A stretch of 32,313 nt of DNA from Planctomycetota bacterium (GTDB lineage Bacteria > Planctomycetota > UBA1135 > GCA-002686595), in NCBI GenBank assembly GCA_029212845.1, contig JARGPD010000041.1, forward strand, positions 1-32,313, in the 5' to 3' direction. Below the pieces are notes generated by a model. That model was not told where the DNA came from. It made no database searches and worked only from the letters and a program-made list of their open reading frames with translations. A program made the position numbers and the translations under genes. This document shows positions 10,743-19,632 of the stretch, one piece after another (the stretch's first letter is position 1; each line of letters opens with the position of its first letter).

Positions 10743-11348
10743 ATGGCGCACCCCATCGCGATCCTGGTCTCGGGCGGAGGCCGCAGCCTCGAGAACCTGG
10801 CCGACGAGGTCGCCGCGGGCCGCCTCGACGCCGAGGTGCGGGTCGTCATCTCGGACCGCCCCGGGGTCTTCGCCCTCGAGCGCGCTGCCAAGCTGGGCAT
10901 CGAAACCCTGGTCCTGGACCGCAGCGAATTCGACTCCCACGAGGCCTACTCCCAGGCCGTCTTCGCCGAGCTGGAGGCGCGTGGTGTCGAGCTCGCGGTG
11001 CTCGCCGGCTTCCTGCGCCTGCTGCTCTTGCAGCCGGGCTGGGCCGGTCGCGTGATCAACATCCACCCGTCCCTGCTGCCGGCCTTCGGTGGCAAGGGCT
11101 ACTACGGTGAGCACGTGCACCGCGCCGTGCTGGCCCGCGGCGTGCAGGTCACCGGCTGCACCGTGCACTACGTCGACGACGAGTACGACAACGGCAAGGT
11201 GATCCTGCAGCGCTGGATCCCGGTGCCGGACGGCATCGACGTCGAGGGCCTCGCGACCCTCGTGTTCGAGCAGGAGAAGCTGGCGCTACCCGAAGCGATC
11301 CGGCGCCACTTCGCCGCCATCAAGGGCCTTCCGAGTCCGACCGCTTGA
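10743..11348 (+). CDS. purN: Phosphoribosylglycinamide formyltransferase (GAR transformylase)
   Basis: Formylates glycinamide ribonucleotide with 10-formyltetrahydrofolate, the third step of purine synthesis. The 201-residue product has normal PurN length. SGGGRSLENL (10-19) is the phosphate-binding loop, slightly altered from the usual SGNGSN. NIHPSLLPAF carries Asn106 and His108, at the same numbers as the E. coli catalytic residues, and VHYVDDEYDNG supplies the catalytic Asp at 146 (Asp144 in E. coli); GKVILQ follows. The ATG lies 3 bases after the PNP-like stop. The last 29 bases overlap the 3' end of the opposing mrfB gene. Other formyltransferases share the fold, but the motif set and length fit PurN. 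Confidence 0.9.
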   Translation: MAHPIAILVSGGGRSLENLADEVAAGRLDAEVRVVISDRPGVFALERAAKLGIETLVLDRSEFDSHEAYSQAVFAELEARGVELAVLAGFLRLLLLQPGWAGRVINIHPSLLPAFGGKGYYGEHVHRAVLARGVQVTGCTVHYVDDEYDNGKVILQRWIPVPDGIDVEGLATLVFEQEKLALPEAIRRHFAAIKGLPSPTA

Positions 11349-12768
11349 CCGCCCCCTGCGGGCTGGGTTCGTCGAGGCTGAGCTTGCGGCGCAGGCGCGC
11401 GACACGCCGGTCGAGCTCACTGCGAAGGCGCCCCTCGCCGTAGCGCGTCGCATGGGAGCGGGCCGACTCGCAGGCCGCGAGGGCCCCGTGCAGGTCCTTG
11501 CGCCCATGCTCGAGCAGCTTGGCCCGCTCGACCTCGATGCGCGGGCTGTGGCGGTCGAGCTCACCGAGCAGCTCGGCGTACAGGGCGAGGGCCGCGTCCA
11601 CATCGCCACACAGCCGCGCGTTGTCAGCCCGCCACAGGGCCAGGCCCCGGGGCTCCTGCTGCTGCAGGTCGGCCAGCCGGGCCCGCGCGCACTCCAGCCA
11701 CTCGCGCTCCCGCGCGCGGTCGGACTCGTCCCGAAAGAGCGAGGCCAGGCCCAAGGCCCGGGCGACCGGTGGCCCGCTCAGGGGGCGGCCGGCGGGGTCC
11801 TCTTCGGTGAGCGAGCGACCTAGGTGCGCGGTCAAGGTCGCGAGGGACCAGACGTCGTCGGCGTTGTGCTCGAAGACGGCCTCGAGCAGGTGCGGGCGCT
11901 TGGCGAGGTAGTCGAACCAGGCCGCGGGCGCGAAGGCCCCCGAGAGGTCGTCGACCCGCTGCAGGCCGCACAGCTCGCGCTCCATCGTGTTGAGCCGGCC
12001 GTCGCCGAAGCCCGCAGCCGCGGGTGGCGGCCGGCCGGGACCGGCGACGCGCTCCCACTGGCTGCGCCGGGTGTAGAGCCGGTTGAGCGGGTGGTACAGG
12101 TCGAGGTGTGGCAGGTCGTCGAAGGGCGAGGCCAGCCGGTGCTGGCGCAGCTTGTCCTCGAGGCGAGTCTTGTCGAAGGCCTTGCCGAAGAAGGACACCA
12201 GGCAGTCGGCAGCCCCGACGCGGTCCGCGACCTCGGCCAGCATCGCGCGCTCCTCGGCCGGGTCGCGCAGGAAGCCCTGCCAGAGCTCGAAGCCGCCCTC
12301 GTCGGTGAAGCGACCGAGGGCGACCAGGAAGGGCCAGGTGCCGGCACCGCCGGAGAGGCCGGTGGTCTCGATGTCGAGGTACACCGCCCGCCGCGGGTCG
12401 AAGTCGGCCAGGGCGGGGTCCCGGGCGAGGCGTGCGAAGTCCGCCGCGCCGTCGACATCGCCCAGGCGCCAGCTGCCGTGGCGCACCGTGTCGGCCTTGT
12501 GGATCACGCGTTCGCCGAAGACCCCCTCGCTGCGCTGGGCCTGAAGGACGTGGGCGGGGTCCCCGAGGGTCCGCTGGCGATCGGTGGTCGGCGGCGGCGT
12601 GACGTTGGGCTTGGCGAGGATGCCACCGAACGGGTCCCGCTGGCGGTCGAGCTTCTCCCGCAGCCAGGTCGGCATGCCGCCGGGACGCGGCTCGCTGGAC
12701 GCGGGGACTCCCGCCAGCGGCTCATCCCGGCGCAGGCGCCGCAGCCGATCGCGGAAGGACTCGCTCAT
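11320..12768 (-). CDS. mrfB: MrfB (YprB)-type 3'-5' exonuclease with TPR-like C-terminus
   Basis: RNase H-like DEDD exonuclease of the YprB/MrfB family. In Bacillus subtilis MrfB works with the helicase MrfA to process mitomycin C lesions independently of UvrABC. The domain begins with VYLDIETTGLSGG (Asp132, Glu134); SFFGKAFDKTRLEDKL gives a third acidic residue at about 199; and EHNADDVWSL (His301, Asp305) ends the active site. Residues about 340-450 are helical and TPR-like, as in the Bacillus protein. The first 100 residues are basic and without recognised family. The ATG overlaps the mrfA stop as ATGA, so the two are one translational unit in the same order as in Bacillus. The 482-residue length is close to known members. 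The function is inferred from family and context. Confidence 0.85.
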   Translation of the reverse strand: MSESFRDRLRRLRRDEPLAGVPASSEPRPGGMPTWLREKLDRQRDPFGGILAKPNVTPPPTTDRQRTLGDPAHVLQAQRSEGVFGERVIHKADTVRHGSWRLGDVDGAADFARLARDPALADFDPRRAVYLDIETTGLSGGAGTWPFLVALGRFTDEGGFELWQGFLRDPAEERAMLAEVADRVGAADCLVSFFGKAFDKTRLEDKLRQHRLASPFDDLPHLDLYHPLNRLYTRRSQWERVAGPGRPPPAAAGFGDGRLNTMERELCGLQRVDDLSGAFAPAAWFDYLAKRPHLLEAVFEHNADDVWSLATLTAHLGRSLTEEDPAGRPLSGPPVARALGLASLFRDESDRAREREWLECARARLADLQQQEPRGLALWRADNARLCGDVDAALALYAELLGELDRHSPRIEVERAKLLEHGRKDLHGALAACESARSHATRYGEGRLRSELDRRVARLRRKLSLDEPSPQGAVKRSDSEGP

Positions 12769-15260
12769 GCTGGGGCGAGGGGCGACGAGCCCGGGGGCGC
12801 TGCCAGGAGGGGCTCGAGGTCGCTGGTCGGCTGGGGGCGACCGCCCTCCAGGAAGAACTCGAGCAGCATCGCCACAGCGGCCTTGCCCTCGGGGCCGGCT
12901 TCATCCGGTGGTCCGACGCAGGCGGGGCAGCCGTGCAGGCACTCGCAGGCGCGCAGCACGTCGAGCGCTGCACCGAGCACTTCTTCCCAGGCGTCGAAGA
13001 AGAGCCGCACCAGGCCGATGCCGCCGTGGTGGCGATCGAACAGGTAGAGGGCGGGCCGGCGGAAGTGGCCGGAGGCCAGCTGGGCGGTGACGCCGAGGTC
13101 GCCGGCCCGGCAGCGCAGGAACAGCGGCGCCACCCGCTTGAGCAGACCGCCCAAAGAGAACCAGGTCGCGCCGCGATCGGCCACGAGGTCCGCGGACTCC
13201 ATCAGCTCGGCGAGGCTCTCGTTCGAGATCGTCAGCACGAAGGCGTCGGTGTCCATCTCCTCGGGCGGCAGGACGATGTCCTCGGCGCCGAGGTTCTCGC
13301 GGGTGTAGAAGCGGATCTTCTTGTAGAGGGTGGCGAGGGTGGTGACGTGCACCTCGGCACGCCAGATGGCGAAGTCCTCGCCGCCCTCTTCCGGCTGCTT
13401 GGCGCGTTTGCGGAGGCCGCGCTCCTCGAGCCGCAGCACGCGCACCTCGGTCTCGGTGTGGGCGTCGGTGAAGTAGTCGCTGGCGACGGCGCGCGCGTAG
13501 GCCCGCCGGTTCTCGTAGTCGAAGCGCTCGACCTTCCAGGTCTCTCCCTCGACCTGGTAGATCGCGCCCTCGTGCACCGCGGTGATCGAGCCCTCGCGGT
13601 CGATCTCGCCGATGGCGTCGCCGGACTCGGCGTCGAAGACGATCACGTTGTCGGGTTCGTTGCCCGCGAGGGACACGTCCTGGGCCGGGTAGGCGTCCTG
13701 GGTGAAGTACCAGGTGTCGCCGGTCTTGTGCAGGAAGCCGGACTCCTCGGCGAAGTAGTCCAGGATGTCGGCCACGTGGGGCGAGGGCCCGAAGTCCTCC
13801 ACCACCACGCGACCATCGGGACCGGGCTTGCCCTGGAAGGGCAGCTCGAAGGCGGCGCACTTGAGCTGCTCGGAGAGGATCATCGGGCTGTCGGGATCGA
13901 GTCCGAGGCGCTCGCGCGGGGCGTCGAACAGGTACTCGGGGCTCGCGCACAGGTACTGATCGATCGGGTCCGAGCGGGCGATCAGCACCGCCAGGCTGGT
14001 CTTGCCGCGGCGACCCGCGCGCCCGACTCGCTGCCAGAAGGAGGCCTGGGTGCCGGGATAGCCGACCAGCACGCAGACGTCGAGGCTGCCGATGTCGACG
14101 CCCAGCTCCAGGGCGTTGGTCGTGACCACGATGCGCACGCGGCCCTCGCGCAGGTCGGTCTCGATGGTGCGCCGAAGGTCGGGCAGGTAGCCACCGCGGT
14201 AGCCGCGCACCTCCTCGGGCTCGAGCCCCATCGCGTGGGCGCCCTCCTTGAGGTAGCGCGTGAGCACCTCGACGCTGGTGCGCCGGTTGCAGAAGAAGAT
14301 TGTCTGGTGCCCGGGGCCGCACACGTTGCGCGCGATGCGGCGCGCCTCCTCCAGGGCGTTCTTGCGCAGGCCCGCGACCGGGTTGACCAGCGGCGGGTCG
14401 TAGACGCCGAAGACGCGCTTGCCCGCGGGCGAGCCGTCCCGGTCGATCAGCGCCACCTCCCGGCCGGTCAGGGCCAGGGCGTGGGCGCGCGGGTCGCGCA
14501 CGGTGGCTGACGACAGCAGGAACTTCGGTTCGGCGCCGTAGTGGCGCGCGATGCGCACCAGCCGCCGCAGCACGCCGGCGACGTTGGAGCCGAAGACCCC
14601 CGCGAGGGTGTGCACCTCGTCGATGACGATGTACTGCAGGTTGGCGAACAGGTCGGCCCACTTGGCGTGGTTGGGCAGGATGCCCTGGTGCAGCATCCAG
14701 GGGTTGGTCAGCACGACGTGACCACGCTCGCGCAGGGTGCGGCGCACGCTGGGCGGGGTGTCGCCGTCGTAGGTGAACGAGTGCCAGGGCTTGTCGAGCT
14801 TCTCGATGCGCGCGTTGAGCGCGCTCGACTGGTCCTGGCTCAGAGCCTTGGTCGGGAAGAGCCACAGCGAGCGGGCGGCGCCGTCGGACTCGAGCAGGCC
14901 CTGCATGACGGGCAGGGTGTAAGCCAGGGTCTTGCCCGACGCGGTCGGGGTCGTGACCAGCACGTCGCGCCCGGCGAGGGCCGCATCGATGGCCTCGACC
15001 TGGTGGCTGTAGAGGCCCTCGAATCCCTGGGCGCGCAGCATGGTGACCAGGTCGGGATGCAGGCGCGACGGGAAGGGCAGCACGTCGGTCACCCGCGGGG
15101 GGATGTCGCGCCAGTGGCGGAACGAGTCGCGCAGCTCGGGGTCGGCCTGGAGACCGGCCACGACCTGCTCGATCGTCCGAGTCTGGCGCGCCCGGCGCGA
15201 GCCACCTCGGTCCAGCCCCGCCTCGGGGGCGCCATCACCTGTTCGCCATTTGTTCGGCAT
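12765..15260 (-). CDS. mrfA: MrfA (YprA)-type superfamily 2 DNA helicase with Zn-binding DUF1998 end
   Basis: ATP-dependent DNA helicase of the YprA/MrfA group, 831 residues. Motif I is TPTASGKTLAY (Lys110), motif II IDEVHTL (Asp214), motif III LLSSATVRDP, motif V TTNALELGVDIGSLD and motif VI QRVGRAGRRG. Two RecA-like domains are followed by a long C-terminal part that ends in CECLHGCPAC (Cys772, 774, 778, 781), the zinc-binding cluster typical of the family. In B. subtilis MrfA and MrfB remove mitomycin C adducts or crosslinks; the overlap with mrfB here supports the same pairing. ATG 15260 fits the family, with no Shine-Dalgarno seen. It lies 66 bases after the DUF4340 gene, with only a weak hairpin between, so readthrough from the ABC cassette is possible. 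Confidence 0.9.
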   Translation of the reverse strand: MPNKWRTGDGAPEAGLDRGGSRRARQTRTIEQVVAGLQADPELRDSFRHWRDIPPRVTDVLPFPSRLHPDLVTMLRAQGFEGLYSHQVEAIDAALAGRDVLVTTPTASGKTLAYTLPVMQGLLESDGAARSLWLFPTKALSQDQSSALNARIEKLDKPWHSFTYDGDTPPSVRRTLRERGHVVLTNPWMLHQGILPNHAKWADLFANLQYIVIDEVHTLAGVFGSNVAGVLRRLVRIARHYGAEPKFLLSSATVRDPRAHALALTGREVALIDRDGSPAGKRVFGVYDPPLVNPVAGLRKNALEEARRIARNVCGPGHQTIFFCNRRTSVEVLTRYLKEGAHAMGLEPEEVRGYRGGYLPDLRRTIETDLREGRVRIVVTTNALELGVDIGSLDVCVLVGYPGTQASFWQRVGRAGRRGKTSLAVLIARSDPIDQYLCASPEYLFDAPRERLGLDPDSPMILSEQLKCAAFELPFQGKPGPDGRVVVEDFGPSPHVADILDYFAEESGFLHKTGDTWYFTQDAYPAQDVSLAGNEPDNVIVFDAESGDAIGEIDREGSITAVHEGAIYQVEGETWKVERFDYENRRAYARAVASDYFTDAHTETEVRVLRLEERGLRKRAKQPEEGGEDFAIWRAEVHVTTLATLYKKIRFYTRENLGAEDIVLPPEEMDTDAFVLTISNESLAELMESADLVADRGATWFSLGGLLKRVAPLFLRCRAGDLGVTAQLASGHFRRPALYLFDRHHGGIGLVRLFFDAWEEVLGAALDVLRACECLHGCPACVGPPDEAGPEGKAAVAMLLEFFLEGGRPQPTSDLEPLLAAPPGSSPLAPA

Positions 15261-15300
15261 GGCGCCCAGCCTAGCGCCGTCCTAGGGCGGAATCCAGCCC

Positions 15301-15316
15301 GAACCCTTGGGGGTTC
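15301..15316 (-). terminator. Possible weak hairpin between the DUF4340 gene and mrfA
   Basis: A perfect 6-bp inverted repeat (GAACCC and GGGTTC) with a 4-base loop lies 10 bases past the DUF4340 stop, with a possible 3-bp extension across a bulge. No T-run follows on the minus strand, so termination is uncertain. Confidence 0.3.
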
Positions 15317-15326
15317 TGGCCGCGGA

Positions 15327-17285
15327 TCAAGCGCCGAAGAGCGCGACCACCGCGGACCAGAGCCCGGGGTAGATCCTGGCCCTTGGGCCTTCGCCCTGCA
15401 GCAGGTCGAAGCCTTCGGGGTCCGAGGACAGCTCGAAGCTCGAGACGAAGCCCGAGGCACCCCGCGGGCCGCGCTCGGCGGGCACCTCGATGCGAACCTC
15501 GACCGGGTCCACGAGCGGCGCTGGTGCTTGGCCCTCGGGCGTGAAGGCGAAGGACAGGGCCCGCTGGGAGCGCAGGCGATCGACCAGGTTCGCGAAGGCG
15601 CGGGCCTCCTCGGTAGCCCCGACCAGGGACCAGCGGCCGTTCTTCGGATCCCGCACGTAGCGCTGGCTCGCCCCTTGGTAGGTCAGCTCGACCGCCGCCA
15701 TGCGCACCTCGTCGATCTCGAAGAGCTGGCGCTCGAGGAAGTTCTCGGGCGGTGTGCGCAGGAGCTCGAGCACCTCGGAGCCGACCTCGGCCACGAGCTC
15801 CTCGCCGATGCGCTGGAAGCCGAGCGTGGGCTTGCCGGGTGCCGCCTCGTCGACGATCGGCGCGAAGCGGCCACCACGCAGCTCGCCGGCCACGTCGAGG
15901 CGCACGTGCTCGGCCACGAAGGTCGGCGCGAGGCTGGCGCCGGGGCGCAGCTCCTGGAGCTCGACCGCACGCAGGCTCTGCAGGAACTCCTCGACGCGCT
16001 CCTCGGTCGCCGGCAGGTCGTCGAGGCGTCCCCCATCGGCGGTCAACCCCGAGACCAGCCAGCGGGTCCCCGCGCGGCGCAGCACGACCTCGCGGCCACC
16101 TGCGGCATAGGTCAGGCTCCGGGCGGCTGCGGTGGAGCCGCGCACGATGCGCGCGTCGGAGAAGGCGTCGGGCGGGCCAGAGCTGAGCATCACGACCCGC
16201 GGGTCGACCTCGAACACCTGCTCGAGGCCGGCGACCATGCAGAGCCACTCCGAACCCTCGGGGGGCTTGCCGGTCGCGAGGGCCTCGCGGCGCTCGATGA
16301 GCGAGCGCGCGAAGGCGATGCGCGTCACCTCGCGGTCCGCGGTCACGAGCTCGACCTCGAGCTCGGGCTCGTCGAAGCCATAGAGCGCGAGGTCAGCCGC
16401 CTGCTCGGCGTGGAAGCCCTCGGCATCGAGGCTTGCGAGGCTGACGATCAGCATGGCTGCAGCCTGGGGATCCACGGCGCCGCGGTAGGGCGTGCTCGCT
16501 TCCCAGCCCTTGTCGCCGCTGGCGAAGCGGAACTCGAGGTCCCGGAAGGGCTCGGGGGGCAGCAGCGGGTTGGGGATGCGGGCACCGCTCGGCCCCAGGG
16601 CGCCGAGGGCCGCGAGGGGGTCGTCCGGGGCGGCCAGGGTCGCCGGTCCGCTGCGACGCACCTCGACCACCTGGCTGGGGTCGACGCGCAGGATCGCGCG
16701 ACTGCGATAGTCCGGAACGAAGCGCTGGAAGATCGACTCGAGGCTGCGGTTGGCGCGCAGGATGCGCTCCTGCCCATCGGGATCGGTCACGGCCACGAAG
16801 AGGCGCGAGGGGTCGAGGTCGACCGCGCCGATCTCCAGGCGGAAGCGACCGACGACGCCATCGGCTTGGCCTTCCGCGGCCCCTTGGGCGGGAAGGAATT
16901 CGAGCTCGCAGATGGCCCGCGGTGGATCGAGCCCCACGTCCTTGCGCCGGGCTCCCTCGGAGACCAAGCCGCGGTCGGCCTCGAGGGTCTCGAACAGCAG
17001 GTTCAAGGTCCCGACCTCGGCTGGCCAGGCGATCGGGTCGGTCAAGAACCAGGCGCCCGACGAGTCGCGCTCCATGGTGACTTGGACCGTGCGCTCGAGG
17101 TTGTCGATGCGGACCTTGGCCAGGCGCGCGAAGTCCTGCTTGGTGACGCCGAACAGGAGGTCGCGCTGGGCGACCTGGTCGCGGACTCCCTGGAGCTCCT
17201 CCTCGGCGTGGTCGCTGGCCCAGCGCTGGGCGGCGAAGAGCAGGCCGACGACGACGACGAGAACGAGGATGGTGCGTCCGTGCAT
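15327..17285 (-). CDS. DUF4340 domain membrane-anchored protein
   Basis: A 652-residue protein with one N-terminal membrane helix (HGRTILVLVVVVGLLFAAQRW) and a long predicted extracytoplasmic part made of repeated beta-rich units. It fits DUF4340, a family regularly found after GldF/GldG-like ABC transporter genes: RDLLFGVTKQDFARLAKVRI, then WFLTDPIAWPAEVGTLNLLFETL, and later repeats such as RWLVSGL and RWSLVG followed by segments on differences between short helices. No catalytic motif is visible. The start at ATG 17285, two bases after the stop of the GldG-like gene, puts the helix at the N-terminus; a longer frame to 17351 only adds a Pro/Arg-rich segment inside the previous gene. Probable role: accessory subunit of the ABC system. 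Biochemical function unknown. Confidence 0.8.
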   Translation of the reverse strand: MHGRTILVLVVVVGLLFAAQRWASDHAEEELQGVRDQVAQRDLLFGVTKQDFARLAKVRIDNLERTVQVTMERDSSGAWFLTDPIAWPAEVGTLNLLFETLEADRGLVSEGARRKDVGLDPPRAICELEFLPAQGAAEGQADGVVGRFRLEIGAVDLDPSRLFVAVTDPDGQERILRANRSLESIFQRFVPDYRSRAILRVDPSQVVEVRRSGPATLAAPDDPLAALGALGPSGARIPNPLLPPEPFRDLEFRFASGDKGWEASTPYRGAVDPQAAAMLIVSLASLDAEGFHAEQAADLALYGFDEPELEVELVTADREVTRIAFARSLIERREALATGKPPEGSEWLCMVAGLEQVFEVDPRVVMLSSGPPDAFSDARIVRGSTAAARSLTYAAGGREVVLRRAGTRWLVSGLTADGGRLDDLPATEERVEEFLQSLRAVELQELRPGASLAPTFVAEHVRLDVAGELRGGRFAPIVDEAAPGKPTLGFQRIGEELVAEVGSEVLELLRTPPENFLERQLFEIDEVRMAAVELTYQGASQRYVRDPKNGRWSLVGATEEARAFANLVDRLRSQRALSFAFTPEGQAPAPLVDPVEVRIEVPAERGPRGASGFVSSFELSSDPEGFDLLQGEGPRARIYPGLWSAVVALFGA

Positions 17286-17287
17286 GG

Positions 17288-18886
17288 TCAGCTCTTGCGG
17301 CGCCAGCCGAGGAGCAGGCCGATCCCGGCGAGCAGGCCGGGCAGCCCCCACCAGGCGAAGCGTTGGAGGGTGATCAGCTCGGTGCCGCGGTAGACGTCCA
17401 GCATCGTGCGCTCGTTCTTGCGCAGGGAGACGCGCACGTTGAAGTCGCGCTCGGCCAGCCAGTTGAAGCAGTTGAGCAGGAAGTCTCGGTTGGCGGTCTG
17501 GTTGGCGGTGAACAGGGCGTTGGAGGCCATCTCGGGCATGGCGATGCCGACCACCCTGGCGCGCCGCCGGGGGTCATCGAGGGGCACGTCCTCGCTGGCC
17601 TCGACCGGGAACTCCGAGGCCATCGCCAGGGAGTAGGTGGCACCGATCTTCTCGCGGCCCACGTCGAAGGTCCAGTTGTAGCCCGTGCGTGGGTCGTGCT
17701 GGCCGAGGAACAGGGGCAGGTCGATCCAAGCACCCTTGGCGTTCTGGGCCAGCAGGGACTGAAGCGTGCCGCCGTTCGGGGCGACGCCGCGCTCGAAGCT
17801 GCGCGTGTTGATCGCGCGCACGCGCCGCGCGGCTTCCCAGATCGGCTTGGTGATCGGGTGCCGGGGGTTGAGTCCTGCTTCGCGCACGAAGAAGTCCCCG
17901 CACTGCACCATGCCCGTGGCCATCTGGTTGGTCATCAGGTCCAGGGTCGGCGCCATGAGACGGCCTGGCTCGGCCAGGATGCCGTAGGGCTTCAGCAGCT
18001 CGCCGGTGCTGCCGGCACCGCGGTAGAGCTGCTCGCCGGCGATCACCAAAAGGCGTCCCCCGCGCTCCACGAAGGCGTGCACGAGGGCCAGCTCTTCCTG
18101 GCTGTAGGCGTCGCTGGGCGCGGCGATGAACAGGATGTCCACGTCGTCCCCGATCGGGCCGTTCTCGAGGGCGTCCCAGATGCCCACGTCGAAGCCGTCC
18201 CCCGCGAGCTCCTTGCCGAGGCGCTCCATGCCGAGCTCGTCGGTGCCCTCGATGTCCCGCTCGCCATGGCCGGTCGCAACCAGCACGCGCTTGCGGTTCT
18301 TGCTCGAGAGCTTCAGCAGGCCCTCCTGCAGGGCCTCCTCCCCACGGAAGTCGCGCAGCACGAAGCGCTGTGGGTTGGCGGGATCGCGGGTGATGTCGAG
18401 GCTCTCGGCGTCGACCCGCAGGAGGGCGCGCCGCTCGGACTCGCCCTCGCCGGCGGTCAGCACGATGGCGTTGACCCGATCGAGCCCGAGGGCGCGCATC
18501 CGATCGGCCGCGGCGGCCACGTCGGACAGGTCGTAGGCCTCGAACTCGAAGCGGTCCGCAGCGACGCCGCTGGCGACCAGCAAGAGGTCCATGTAGCGCT
18601 CGCGGGCTTCGGCAACGGCGGCGTCCACGGCGGTGTTCTCGCCCCGGAAGAAGACGTGGGCCGTGACCGGCTCCTCCAGGCGCTTGAGCAGGTCCTCGGT
18701 GCTCGGGTCGAGGCTGTTGCGCCCCACCGTGGAGAAGTCGTACCGGTAGCGGAGGGCCGAGGACTCCGACAGGCTCAGGACGAAGTACAGGACGGTGACC
18801 GCGAGCACGGACAGCAGCGCGACGCCGAAGCCAACGCGCAGGCGCCGCCGCGCGATCGTGCTCGGGGGGGTGCTGGGCTGGCTCAC
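17288..18886 (-). CDS. GldG-like ABC transporter auxiliary protein
   Basis: A 532-residue protein with a helix near the N-terminus (VGFGVALLSVLAVTVLYFVLSL) and one at the very C-terminus (WWGLPGLLAGIGLLLGW). Between them is a large extracytoplasmic domain of the GldG/ABC_transp_aux type, with YDFSTVGRNSLDPSTEDLL, VTAHVFFRGE, VLVATGHGERDI, DILFIAAPSDAYSQEEL and FVERGGRLLVI. In Bacteroidetes GldG acts with GldF and GldA in gliding motility and secretion; in other phyla the same set occurs without gliding and its cargo is unknown. The start is GTG 18886, which overlaps the permease TGA as GTGA. A longer open frame exists to 19570, but it only reads the permease gene in a wrong frame. DUF4340 follows after 2 bases. 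Confidence 0.85.
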   Translation of the reverse strand: MSQPSTPPSTIARRRLRVGFGVALLSVLAVTVLYFVLSLSESSALRYRYDFSTVGRNSLDPSTEDLLKRLEEPVTAHVFFRGENTAVDAAVAEARERYMDLLLVASGVAADRFEFEAYDLSDVAAAADRMRALGLDRVNAIVLTAGEGESERRALLRVDAESLDITRDPANPQRFVLRDFRGEEALQEGLLKLSSKNRKRVLVATGHGERDIEGTDELGMERLGKELAGDGFDVGIWDALENGPIGDDVDILFIAAPSDAYSQEELALVHAFVERGGRLLVIAGEQLYRGAGSTGELLKPYGILAEPGRLMAPTLDLMTNQMATGMVQCGDFFVREAGLNPRHPITKPIWEAARRVRAINTRSFERGVAPNGGTLQSLLAQNAKGAWIDLPLFLGQHDPRTGYNWTFDVGREKIGATYSLAMASEFPVEASEDVPLDDPRRRARVVGIAMPEMASNALFTANQTANRDFLLNCFNWLAERDFNVRVSLRKNERTMLDVYRGTELITLQRFAWWGLPGLLAGIGLLLGWRRKS

Positions 18887-19632
18887 GTCCACCACCTGCG
18901 GGCCTCGACGATGCGCACCGAGGCAAAGAGGAACAGCCCGGTCCAGGCTAGGAAGAAGAACAGGTCGGCCGTGTCGAAGGCGCCGCGCATGAAGGAGGTC
19001 TGAAGGTGCTGCAGCACGTTGAGGCGCTCGGCGATCGGCTGGAGCAGGCCTCCGACCCGGCCCCCGACCGAGCTCGCGCCGAGCGGCAGGAGCAGCACCG
19101 CGATGTTGAAGACGAAGCCGAGGAAGGCAGCCAAGAGGGGCGTCGACGAGGCCGCGCTGGCCAGCATGCCGATGCCGCTGAACAAGGCCGAGACCAGCAC
19201 CGCGCCGAGGTACCCCATCCCGAGCTGACCCCAGTCGGGGGTCACGCCGGTGAGCTGCAGCACCAAGCCATAGAGGGGGACCACCGACCAGAGCACGGCC
19301 AGGAAGGCACACACCGCGAGGTGCTTCCCGACGACGACCGCCGCGTCGGTGACCGGCGCCGTCAGCAGGAACTCCAGCTGCCCGCTCTTCGACTCTTCGC
19401 TGATCGAGCGCATGGTCAAGAGCGGCGGCAGGGTGATCATCAGCATCCAGTAGGCACCGCCGAGCCCGAGCAGGAAGTTGAGCACGCCGTTCACGTCGCC
19501 ACCGCTCGAGCGCAGCATGGCGATCAAGAGGAAGCCGTTCAGCCCCACCGCCGCGAGCAGCAGGACCCACGCGAGGGGCGTCAGGAACAGGCCGGCGAGC
19601 TCGCGCCGGAAGATGACGGTCACGCCCTTCAT
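18883..19632 (-). CDS. GldF-like ABC-2 type transporter permease
   Basis: A 249-residue integral membrane protein with six likely helices, beginning MKGVTVIFRRELAGLFLTPLAW. The pattern is that of ABC-2 permeases such as GldF and NosY: a short cytosolic coupling segment MRSISEESKSGQLEFLLTAPVTD after the second helix, then four more helices. It forms the membrane channel for the ATPase encoded just upstream, whose TGA overlaps this ATG (ATGA at 19629-19632). The next gene overlaps its stop by 4 bases. Substrate is unknown. Confidence 0.88.
   Translation of the reverse strand: MKGVTVIFRRELAGLFLTPLAWVLLLAAVGLNGFLLIAMLRSSGGDVNGVLNFLLGLGGAYWMLMITLPPLLTMRSISEESKSGQLEFLLTAPVTDAAVVVGKHLAVCAFLAVLWSVVPLYGLVLQLTGVTPDWGQLGMGYLGAVLVSALFSGIGMLASAASSTPLLAAFLGFVFNIAVLLLPLGASSVGGRVGGLLQPIAERLNVLQHLQTSFMRGAFDTADLFFFLAWTGLFLFASVRIVEARRWWT

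Noticed and set aside
14541-17393. A 950-codon plus-strand frame opposite mrfA and the DUF4340 gene
   Set aside because: It is a GC-driven shadow of two real minus-strand genes, with repetitive low-complexity content and no family signature.
17288-19570. A single 760-codon protein containing the GldG-like domain
   Set aside because: The first 228 codons read the permease gene in a wrong frame and are Arg/Pro-rich; the GldG part starts properly at GTG 18886.
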